Assembly: GCA_032622095.1 (NCBI GenBank)
Contig: CP136066.1
Coordinates: forward strand, 134,571,917-134,635,916
Source: Siphonodentalium dalli
Lineage: Eukaryota > Mollusca > Scaphopoda > Gadilida > Siphonodentaliidae
Length of the DNA stretch: 64,000 nt
Reading direction: 5' to 3'
A program made the position numbers and the translations under genes. Below, piece by piece: positions 55,144 to 64,000 of this stretch (positions are counted from its first letter, which is position 1; each line of letters begins with the position of its first letter). The notes beneath the pieces were generated by a model. It saw only the letters and a program-made list of their open reading frames with translations, was not told the DNA's origin and searched no databases.

Positions 55144-55615
55144 ATTTGCATTTGACTATTTGGTGATTGGATACATATCTGGTATAGTTCTCTTTGAACT
55201 ATAATTTGATTTTGAATTTCGTATCCCCACATCCTATATCATGGGATATTGTGGTGGGATATATCATCTGTCGATCAATAACATATATTTGATTACCCCA
55301 CTGACCTACCAGTTTTGATGTATATCTAGATAAGAGGATTCCTTGACCTTGATCCTTTTTTGACCGATATTTGATAAAGAGGATCTTTATAGTTTACTAT
55401 AGGATTGCATGGACTTGATCTGCTGTTTGACCGTGACCTATTATCATAGGTCAGTGTGGGTGTGGGAAACATATCAGCTGCTTATCAGATAAGGTTATCT
55501 TTGACCCCCTGACCTAGATTTTTGATCCCCTTTTGACCGATATTTGAAAAAGGTGATCACCATACTTTACTATGGGGTTGTTGGGCGTTGGCTGTCTGTA
55601 TTTTACACTACTACT
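55144..55615. repeat. Polinton right terminal inverted repeat
   Basis: Reverse complement of 31235-31688. It ends ACACTACTACT, followed directly by TTTAAG. Confidence 0.9.
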
Positions 55616-55621
55616 TTTAAG
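55616..55621. repeat. Polinton target-site duplication, right (TTTAAG)
   Basis: Identical to 31229-31234. Confidence 0.95.
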
Positions 55622-56880
55622 CGACAAAAATCAGCAAAAATCGCTATTTTTTATAAATGTAGCTAAGAGCGACACAACTGTAGAGAAACACGATTTTTTT
55701 ACGCCAAGATATTGTAATTCTACATACTTCTATATTTCTAATATGATTGTGCTCGATTTCGTTGAAAGTTATCAAGATTTCTGAGATTTATTGTAAAAAT
55801 AGACAAAAAAACGCAAATTTTCAATTTGTTTGGCCCACTTAATCAGCAATAGTTCAATATTGAATTGACTTGCGATCTTCAATATAGTGTAGAAAATTGC
55901 GGAGATATATTCCGCATATGACAACATGCTGTTTGTGTCAACCTATTCAATAAGTGATGTGTTATGTAAGATTGTTTCACCCCTCACCCCAAAATTCCGC
56001 AAAAAGTCACTGTTTTGGGGAAATTCGGCAGAACGAAACAAAAAATCAGAGAATTTGGAATATTTTCCTGCTAAGCTATAGCAGTCTACATACTTATAGA
56101 TACCAAGTATGGTAACGACATGATTTCGTTGATAGATGGCAAAATGTCTGAGATTTATTGTAAAAATAGACAAAAACAAATGTTAATTTTCAATTGTTTT
56201 TCCCTCTTAATGGGTGATAATTCAATATTGCTTTAACGAGGGATCTCAGAAATACCCTGGACATTTGTGAAATTGTACACGGCATATGCTCATAGGCCAA
56301 TTATGTCATCCTTTGGGATAGGTGTTGTATTGTGTAAGATTGTGTCACCCCTAACCAAATAAATCAGCAATAAGTCAGGTTTTAGAACATTCGGCAGGAC
56401 GGAAGAACTGGGATTATTCTGTGCTATGATATATAGTATTGTACACACTTACTCCTAGATATATACCCAATTTGAAGATTTTGTTGATATAGATGCCAAG
56501 ATTTCTGAGATTCATGGTGAAAGTAGACCGAAAAATCATACATTTTAAATGTTTTTGCCCCTCTGCTCTATATATATGGGTGATAATTTATTTTTGTCTT
56601 TGAACAAGGATCTGTGGAAAGATTTCAACAGTTGTCAAGACATATATTATATATGACTGTTGATGCGTATTATCATCCACTGTCGTAGTTGCTGTGTTTG
56701 GTTACATTTATGTACCCCTTACCCCATGCAATAAAATAGTAAACCGCAAGATGAGACGAATACACGGCATATGACTATATATATATACATCCAAGCAGTA
56801 TACATGTACATATACCTTCTCAAGGTGAGACAATGAAAAGTTATTTGAGTTGAAGAAAATGCAGCATTGCATATGTTAGC
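55622..56880. repeat. Left arm of host palindrome: ~365 bp tandem units
   Basis: Unit landmarks 'cagcaaaaatc/cgcaaaaagtcac/cagcaataagtca' fall near 55630, 55995 and 56365, about 365 bp apart. Each is followed by 'attcggcag' or a relic and 'tgagatttattgtaaaaata'. The array is reverse complementary to 60480-61866. Confidence 0.8.
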
Positions 56881-57359
56881 TTCGCATGATAGCTTCACAT
56901 GTATAGGATTATATATTTAAAGAGAGGTTTCGCAAAATTACCACGAAATACGAACAAAGGCGAATCTTTAAAAATAACAATAAATACAAAAGTTTATAAA
57001 CGCATATGTAGCTGCCATCAAAACAAATTGAAATATCTTGATGGTTATTATGTGTAAAGTTATCAAACGTGCAGCGAAATATAAATACGGACAATGGACA
57101 CCATTCGTATAATGAACTACTATACATATAAGAATTACGAGTAGCTTATAGTCTAGTCGTATGTGTTTCGAACGGTCTATTAAAACATATTTTCACAGAA
57201 TTGACGACTACGAGTCCATTTGGGAGAAAATAGTGCCGTTCATTGTGTTCAATCTTCTTGCCACACACAATATTGTGATATAGTTATGTATTTAATTGTG
57301 TTGTTTACATGTCAAATATAGTCAGTTGTACACTAGATGAATGCACGCAAAGCTCGCGT

Positions 57360-57539
57360 GCCCATATACTTGGTTTCTCAAATCCGTAATCGTAACTACA
57401 GATATTGAAAATCGACAACTGTTATAAAGAACACATATTCTAGTGATGTGCCCATATACTTGGTTTCTCGAATCCGTAATCGTAACTACAGATATTTAAA
57501 ATCGACAATTGTTAGAAAGAACACATATTCTAGTGATGT
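57360..57539. repeat. 90 bp tandem duplication
   Basis: Two copies of 'cccatatacttggtttctc' through 'acacatattctagtgatgt' start at 57361 and 57451, with three or four differences. Confidence 0.9.
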
Positions 57540-58870
57540 ACCGGCAGCACCCTATTCGTAATTCATACGTGCAGTAATTCATTATGCGTAAGCTGTCAAG
57601 TGCCAACACAGCAAATGATAACTTACCGTATACATGCATTGTAATGCATTGCGCTAAATACCACCCGGTTCCTGTTACCATCAAAATGACAGACAACAAC
57701 CCAATTGCTGAATAGGCAGTTTACTTTGAGAGTGATTTAAAAAAATATGAAAATCTCAGCATATCTATGGCTGTAATTATGATGGCATTGGCGCAGTTGT
57801 ATGTTTGTTGAACTAAAATTGGTGTTGCAATTAAAGATGGCCACCAACACGGTACCAAAAATAGAACCATTGGCAGTAGTTCACAATATCAGGATATGTT
57901 TGGTAGTTGCTTGTCGGCGGTTGGATTCAAGATGAACCAAAAATAGTTTGATATGATGTATTCACTTCAACAATAAGAATGTCAGCAGATTGACTTCCAA
58001 ACAACACAACAAGCCAACTTCGAAAATCTAGGTGCAAATTGTGCAGGTATGGTAGTTTTGTTGTAAAGTTGTGCTTTTGCTTAACTTAATACAAATGTGC
58101 ATAATATGCAGAAGTCATATTATAGCGAAACAACACATTTATAGTTTTACTGTTTACACTTAGTTCCTTCGAAAAAATGACCAGAATCCTAATCATGCAG
58201 TGATCTTCAGGTTTAATAAGATATAATTCTCTAATATTCCTGACACACAGTCATTTTACCCAGACAAATGTATATGAGATCATATATCGATGTGTTTCGG
58301 CAAACAAACTGGCAATCACATAGGGATCATGTTATGGATTCTTGTTGACCATCTTCACAACATCCACACATTCAGTTAGATGATAGCATTCTCCGTTTTA
58401 TAGAACTATCGCAAATGATATCTTTATCAATTCGTGAACCACGGCTCCTTCCAATCTCTTTGCAAAGCCAGACTCCGGCATACGTCATGTCATATTTTTC
58501 AAACATTACAACAGATAATGAACTAACCTAATGCGTTAGTGATTCACAGACAGCCATATTTTCCAAATAGCAAGAACACCACAGGGGATGTGCAAATTGT
58601 TTGGTACCATTTTGGCTGCCATATTTATATTTTAAACACCAATTTAATTTCAAAAACACACCATAGTGCCATAGCAATAGATATGCTGAAATTTCCATTT
58701 CCCGAAATCACACTAAAATATAGACTGTCTCTGTTTTGGTGGAAACAGGAACCTAGTGGTTTTTAACGCAATGCATTACCATGTATGACTGCCATAAGTT
58801 ATCTTTCGCTGTGTTGGCAGTTTTACATTATTATATTTCACTGCATGTTCAATCACTTTACACATAATAT

Positions 58871-60419
58871 CCAGGTTCAACCACATGTACATGTAACTTG
58901 TAACGTGTGTTATTCTAGTATTGCTATAGATATATGCACTTGGAGAGAAACATAATGTGATTTAAAGCTACAAGTTTTGATACATCGGCCCAACTTGTAA
59001 CAGGATGTGTAAACTATAATCCGGAGGTAGACACAAGCTATCCACAGTACATGTAACCGTCTATAACTTCGCTTCAATCGAAATATAATTTTTCCGCGTA
59101 GACACATTGGCTGCTCACTATAGAACATCTTACATTTGCACATGAGCGACGAAAAATGTCGGGAGAAACAATCGCGAGGAAACAAGTAAGGTTCCAGGAT
59201 GCAGACGACCCACGATGTTGAGTGACCATGAGTTTTTTGTCAGGCCTGGCTGGACTATGCACGTTCTGGGCGCTTACCAATCATCCCATTGTGTTAGCTG
59301 GAGTCTCCATGCTAACTCGGGACGATTGGAGGTGGTGCTGCACTACCAGGTCACTCCGGTAGAACCCTTGGGGAGACAGACTGGTCTGGGGCCTTCACTG
59401 CCACCACAAAGACCAAGACAAAGAAAAAGAACTCAAAGACGCAGGGCCGCTGATAGGAGCGCCAGGTGGAAACAGGGAGCTGAGAGACGCCCAGCCCCCC
59501 CCCCCCCCCCCCCCCCCACATGGCCTTGGGAAAAAATCACCAGCACATCGTCGATGTCGTCACCGATGTTACAACTAGTACCACCAGAGGAAACAGGGAC
59601 GCCAGAGGTCCCTGCTGCCGACATCGAGGCCAGAGGAGATAGGGACGCCGACATCACCCCGGACATCCCTGCCGCTGACTTTGTGGTAATGATGGAGTCA
59701 CCACCAGCTCCATCACAGATGGTGGAGGACACCACACCGCCCTGAAGACGCCGACGTATATAAGGACCAGAGTCTTCACCCCCATGGCAACGACACCGCC
59801 TGGGCTTGCCGAAGATGAGGAAACAGCTGCGGTGTGGAGATGATTTGAAACTGAGATGGCAATAGCCAAAGAACACACACGAGTATGGGAGGAAGAAAAA
59901 CGACAAGAACTAGAAAAACAACCCACGTCTCCCCATCTTCTGGAGAAAAACAGCATCCAAAGAAGAAGAAAAAGAAAAAACCTATTTGATGTTTAAAAAT
60001 GCTTCTTTTTTCATTTTTGTTTTTTGTTTTGTTTTGTCCTAAATACACGCTCAATATGAAGGGTGAAGGAATAGACCTATCGGTCTATTCGACCATCCAG
60101 GGATTAGCCCCACCCCCAGAAAGTAATATTACTGCTCACCCACGATATTTAAAGGAAGTCGTACCAACAACCCTTTTCGGAAAACGGTTTGGTCACCGCT
60201 GATGAAGTATTCAACAAAAGTTCCCTAAGCACAGGTTCGTCGATTGACATGAAGATTGGACACCTGTCTGATACACATTTCGCAATGCTGCACATTTGAC
60301 ACAAAACATCTAAACGGTTTGACGGTGTATGTATAGGCGGAATGGTCATGTGAGTCGGGTGATTTCGTTGGCAATGGTAACACACGTTACAAGTTACATG
60401 TACGTGTGGCTGAGCCTGG
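58871..60419. mobile_element. 1,549 bp element with 42 bp terminal inverted repeats
   Basis: Ends 58871-58912 and 60378-60419 are reverse complements with three mismatches (CCAGG.TCA.CCACA.GTAC...). It interrupts the right arm of the large palindrome. It contains the Pro-rich ORF at 59215-59745. No clear target duplication was found. Confidence 0.75.
59215..59745 (+). CDS. Hypothetical Arg/Pro-rich ORF in the 1.5 kb TIR element
   Basis: 176 codons: a short N-terminal part, a very basic stretch (RPRQRKRTQRRRAADRSARW), a poly-Pro run from the C-homopolymer at ~59490-59517, then an acidic Pro/Glu/Asp-rich region ending EDTTPP. The composition (basic then proline then acidic) recalls C-terminal tails of transposon-encoded proteins. 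No catalytic domain is visible, and the poly-C tract makes length unstable. It may be a remnant or incidental. It is more GC-rich than its surroundings, including the palindrome arms. Confidence 0.35.
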   Translation: MLSDHEFFVRPGWTMHVLGAYQSSHCVSWSLHANSGRLEVVLHYQVTPVEPLGRQTGLGPSLPPQRPRQRKRTQRRRAADRSARWKQGAERRPAPPPPPPPTWPWEKITSTSSMSSPMLQLVPPEETGTPEVPAADIEARGDRDADITPDIPAADFVVMMESPPAPSQMVEDTTPP

Positions 60420-60479
60420 CTATTAACAATCACTAAACCTCCCAATATGTACATGTATAATATTATACAACAGTTACTG

Positions 60480-61866
60480 TGAAGCTATATTAAGCGAAGC
60501 AAACATATACAATGATGTAATTTCTTCAACTCAAGTAACAGCTAGTTACTATCAAACACCTCAGCTTGATAAGGTATGTGTATAATGCATAAATGTATAT
60601 AGGAATATTCCGTGGTTGTCTCATTTTGCGATGTATTGTATTATTGGGGTGAGGGGTGCAATAACGTAACCAAACAAATGCGACAGAAGATGATAAAATC
60701 CGACAACATTCATTTACATTATGTGTCTCGTCAACTCTTGAGAGTTTGTCCTAGATCATTGTTCAAAATGGAACTGAATTATCACCCATATAGAGGGGTA
60801 AAACAAGTTTAAATTTCACGATTTTCGGTCTACTTTTACCAGAACACTTCGAAATATTTCCATCTGTAAATGATACCATGGCGTTATCACAAGGTATATA
60901 TCGAAGTGGGTAGACTGCAATATAATAGCACAAAATAATCAGAGTTCTTGTGCTTTTGTATTCTGCCATACCGAATTTTCTAAAAACTGATTTTTTTCGT
61001 CTGCATTTTGGGGTGGGGGGTGACACAATCTTCCACCACATAGTACCTATGACAAAGAATGACATCTTTATCCTACAATCATATGCGGTATATATTCCAC
61101 AAGTTTCTAGATTATATACGGGATCTCCATTCAATACAATATTGAATAATCGCCTATTAAGAAGGGCAAAACAACTGAACATTTATGATTTTTTGTCTAT
61201 TTTCCAAGTAAACTTAAGAATTGTTTACATCTATCAACGAAATCATGGCATTTCAATACTTTGTATTTATAAGTATGTAGACTGCTATATCTTTGCACAA
61301 AAATATCCCAAATACCTGTGCTTTTGTATTCAGTTGTGCCGAATTTCCCTAAAACAGTGACTTTTTGCTTAATTTTGGGGTGAGGGTTGAATTAATCTTA
61401 CATAACACAGCACGTGTTAAATATAATGACATTCAGCATATTATCGTATGCGGTATATATATCCGCACTTTTCTAGATGATACACGATATCCTTGGTCAA
61501 ACCAATATTGATCTATCGCCCATTAAGTATGGCAAAAAAATTGAAAAATTGCGCTGTTAATTTTGTCTATTACATGTATTACAATAAATCTAAAAAATCT
61601 TGCTATATATCAGAGAAATCGTAACACTATCATAGTAAATATCTAGAGGTATGTATATTACAATATTTTAGCGCAAAATGTTCGCGTTTCTATACTTTTG
61701 CTGAATTTTGGCACTTAATCCTCTAAAAATCATCTTTTGCATCATTTATATATTTCACACCGGGTCCTACCCACTGCGGAATGTCATAACCTTCAAAATG
61801 ATGTATCACAAGCTTGTGTGTGGTCCCGACGGACTAAACTTTCTGAAATCGGTTCCGTCCGCTCCA
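60480..61866. repeat. Right arm of host palindrome: inverted ~365 bp units
   Basis: Units with 'ccgaattt', 'gtgacttttt', 'ttggggtgag' and 'tgacacaatctt' recur near 60970, 61340 and 61700. They are the reverse complement of 55622-56880, and 61708-61866 is the complement of 31073-31234. Confidence 0.8.
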
Positions 61867-61999
61867 ATACTATACTATATACAGGTGTATCAGGTGCCAT
61901 CCCAGTTTTTATGCTGTTTCCATGGTAAAAGTCTATTTCTCTCCAATACATGGATACCGCAAGTGAAGGAGGAAGTTTTTATATTGAATAAAAATAACG

Positions 62000-62505
62000 G
62001 AGTGGGTAAAGAGCGGTATACCACTCTTAAACACTGAGGGCTAAAGAACGGTATACCGCTCTTTAGCGATGAGGGCTAAAGAGCGTTACTCATCGCTAAA
62101 GAGCGGTATACCGCTCTTTATAGCCGGACACTACAGATCGGACAGTACGGATGATAATGTAAGACCGTTCTTTTTCACGCCAGGACCATGTATAGCTAAC
62201 TAGCGGTATATACCGGTGTACACCACTTGAGTGTATGACAGGTACACTGTTCTTTGGCGTTTGTCACTAAATAGCAGTATACCGTTCTTTAGCGCCAACG
62301 CTGAAGGGCGGTATACCGTTCTTTAGCACCAACTGCTAAAGAGTGGTATACCGTTATTTAGCGTATCAGGCCCATATAGTTAAAGAGTGGTATACCACTC
62401 TTTAGCGTTTGGTACTAAAGAGCGCCAAACGCTAAAGAGCTGGATACCGTTCTTTATCGTGTCAGGCCCATATAGCTAAAGAGTGGTATACCGCTCTTTA
62501 GCCAC
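62000..62505. repeat. Palindromic minisatellite (AAAGAGCGGTATACCGCTCTTT)
   Basis: Around ten copies of a 22 bp perfect or near-perfect palindrome centred on GGTATACC are separated by short spacers ('gccaactgc', 'gtatcaggcccatatag'). Each copy alone can form a hairpin. Confidence 0.9.
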
Positions 62506-62721
62506 GGCCTAAAAATAATCACACACCGTTAAGGATAACCTGCCCTTAATAGATTAACCTGTCATTGTATCTCGTCAAATTATAGTATCACAAATACTCT
62601 ACTCCAATATCATGTCAGGTATAATGGATCATAATGTGTCTATGACGTAACTTCTGCTTGTATCTGTCTGATATTAAAACAGTCAATTTGTATGTCATTT
62701 ATCGCATATTATTTCTTAACA

Positions 62722-62830
62722 TGTATTCAGGATTCACCCCCAAAATTAACTGGTATTCAGGATTCACCACCCAAAATTAACTGGTATTCAGGATTCACCC
62801 CCCAAAATTAACTGGTATTCAGGATTCAAG
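62722..62830. repeat. 31 bp minisatellite, 3.5 copies
   Basis: The unit 'gtattcaggattcacccccc' plus 'aaaattaactg' repeats every 31 bp at 62722, 62753, 62784 and 62815, followed by a G-run. Confidence 0.9.
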
Positions 62831-63370
62831 GGGGGGGGGGTGATACCCTCATGAGAGGGTTAGAGCTCTGGGGCTCTAATGAACTTGCATTGGAAAACTC
62901 TCCCTACATTATATAGAATGATGATTAAGTTTCAATAAGCAACAGGAATCCTAGCTGTTACAGGATTGAAACAATTTGACATGCATAAAATTGAGGAAAC
63001 ATAGCATTTCTTCTGGTCCTTGCCCTATCTCCAAATAACTGCTCAAATCTGAGAGCTACCATGACCTATTATCTGCCATTTGTCCATTAAAACCCTGTTA
63101 GCTGTTAAATTATTTTTTATTACAACATGGGAGCTGTCTATTTCACCCAGTACAGCTACTACCATAATAAATCTGCCACAGCCAGATGTCTGTGATCCTA
63201 AATAAAACTTTGCCATATACAACTCTGCCAATGTGTGGTGTGTTGGACATATTTCACTCTTGCAATACAGCGAATAATTCAACTCTTGTGATCATCTTTT
63301 TAACATTTATGTTTTCTGATACATGGTGACACATCAGTGCATGTGCAGAAATATTTTTCCAAGATAAATC
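62831..63370. other. Intergenic or intronic, no firm gene
   Basis: A minus-strand frame at 63043-63282 (79 codons) has ordinary composition but no recognised domain or convincing splice sites, so it is left unassigned. Confidence 0.3.
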
Positions 63371-63417
63371 ATGGAGTTGGCCAGAAGTATCATGAAGTTT
63401 GCAAGAAGAATGAAAAC
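63371..63417 (+). CDS. First exon of an unrecognised host gene
   Basis: ATG at 63371 with an in-frame stop shortly upstream, then MELARSIMKFARRMK and a 'gtaagt' donor in phase 2. The next exon at 63922 enters in the matching phase. Amphipathic, basic helix. Function not recognised. Confidence 0.55.
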
Positions 63418-63921
63418 GTAAGTAATATATATATATTGTTTTGAAGCAGCTAAAACACAAACTTTCTGGGGCATTTTGCATATCAGTGAGCTTCGCATAG
63501 ACTACATGATCAATAACACAATACAGTAATGTTAAGAATCGCCCTCGTTTTAGACTTCCAGTTTCACAAGAAAGGAATATTGAACAATAAATCAAACCAA
63601 ATTGTATAACAGTGAGCCATGGTGGCTAGGGCGGCACTACAACAATTATAAATTTATATACATGTATTTTTCCGAATCAGATTTGTTTATTAGAATACTC
63701 GACAAAATGCTGTTGGGTGGAATATCCTTCTATTGATGATTATGATCAAGTTAAAGAAGTTACCTCAGATAAGTCATATCCTTCAAATGTTCTTTAGAGT
63801 TGAGCCTATGAGGATTTCAATTGTAATTTGAGGTTTCTCTGGATATAATGCAAACAATTCATTCCATGAACCAGGGCAACTACTTATTATGTTGTTTGTC
63901 ACTTTATATTCGCCATTTCAG

Positions 63922-64000
63922 GAATGAAGGCAGCAACATACCAGAGAAGATTCAGAGCCACGATACAAGGCTTAAGGCTAAAGAAAGAGCAGAATACATC
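63922..64000 (+). CDS. Second exon of the unrecognised host gene, runs off the window
   Basis: Acceptor 'atttcag', then an open frame to the window edge (NEGSNIPEKIQSHDTRLK, AKERAEYI). Highly charged and helical, coiled-coil-like. Phase agrees with the 63417 donor; no other frame stays open with that donor. Confidence 0.6.

Larger units (their letters stand above)
31235..55615. mobile_element. Complete 24.4 kb Polinton/Maverick DNA transposon
   Basis: The element starts AGTAGTAGTGT and ends with the exact reverse complement. It has ~450 bp diverging inverted repeats and a perfect TTTAAG duplication. It carries the diagnostic set: retroviral-type integrase, protein-primed polymerase B, A32-type ATPase and double-jelly-roll capsid protein, all on the plus strand between 32.5 and 42 kb. 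No adenovirus-type cysteine protease was recognised. At 24 kb it is longer than the usual 15-20 kb because the right half carries two spliced genes, repeats and a nested insertion. Frame breaks in integrase and polymerase suggest it no longer moves alone. Confidence 0.96.
31073..61866. mobile_element. Inverted-repeat host element split by the Polinton
   Basis: Sequence just left of the Polinton (31073-31234) plus the sequence just right of it (55622-56900) reads as one continuous arm that is the reverse complement of 60480-61866. The matching segment includes 'cttgtgatacatcattttga' on the left and its complement at about 61793-61812. Further inward, 57600-57720 pairs with 58725-58835 and 57800-57870 with 58590-58660, so the whole is a large interrupted palindrome centred near 58.2 kb. 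Removing the Polinton and one TSD leaves about 6.4 kb. No transposase was recognised. Confidence 0.75.

Overview
The window is metazoan nuclear DNA. Genes are spliced with GT-AG junctions, one conserved host gene is split by multi-kilobase introns, and most of the rest is a dense patchwork of short tandem repeats, foldbacks and inverted-repeat elements. The repeat style and a Polinton/Maverick with an invertebrate-type gene set suggest a lophotrochozoan, probably a bivalve mollusc. The organism is inferred, not proven.

Left part (1-31 kb): a partial RAD51B gene on the minus strand, with five phase-compatible exons between 16656 and 8396 that include the Walker A and Walker B segments. Around and inside its introns lie minisatellites, foldbacks (17588-17804, 25027-25165), a 1.35 kb TIR element (20108-21452), a 4.6 kb TIR element (1370-5950) and several families of 100-200 bp tandem repeats.

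Centre (31235-55615): one complete 24,381 bp Polinton/Maverick. It is bounded by ~450 bp terminal inverted repeats that begin AG and end CT, and by a perfect 6 bp target-site duplication TTTAAG. The left half carries an intronless, AT-rich, overlapping virus-like gene block on the plus strand: a small PC4-like protein, a Cys-rich protein, an integrase with chromodomain, a penton-like protein, a Lys-rich core-like protein, a double-jelly-roll capsid protein, a packaging ATPase, two small proteins and a protein-primed DNA polymerase B. Integrase and polymerase each carry a one-base frame break, and one small gene has an in-frame stop, so this copy looks recently dead (or the assembly has indels).

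The right half of the same Polinton (42-51.5 kb) holds two intron-containing genes. One, on the minus strand, has at least six phase-0 coding exons giving a PC4-like domain, a Pro/Ser/Ala repeat, acidic stretches and a basic terminus. The other, on the plus strand, lies wholly within a 6.3 kb intron of the first. It encodes a predicted type I membrane glycoprotein: leader-like segment, Cys-containing ectodomain, five duplicated phase-1 cassette exons for a Thr/Gln mucin-like stalk, one transmembrane helix and a Ser/Thr/acidic tail. This antisense nested pair is the least ordinary content of the window.

Right part: the Polinton sits inside one arm of an older ~6.4 kb inverted-repeat element (about 31073-31234 plus 55622-61866) whose arms are built from ~365 bp tandem units. 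The other arm is interrupted by a 1,549 bp TIR element (58871-60419). A palindromic minisatellite follows at 62000-62505. At the right edge lie two exons of an unrecognised host gene on the plus strand.
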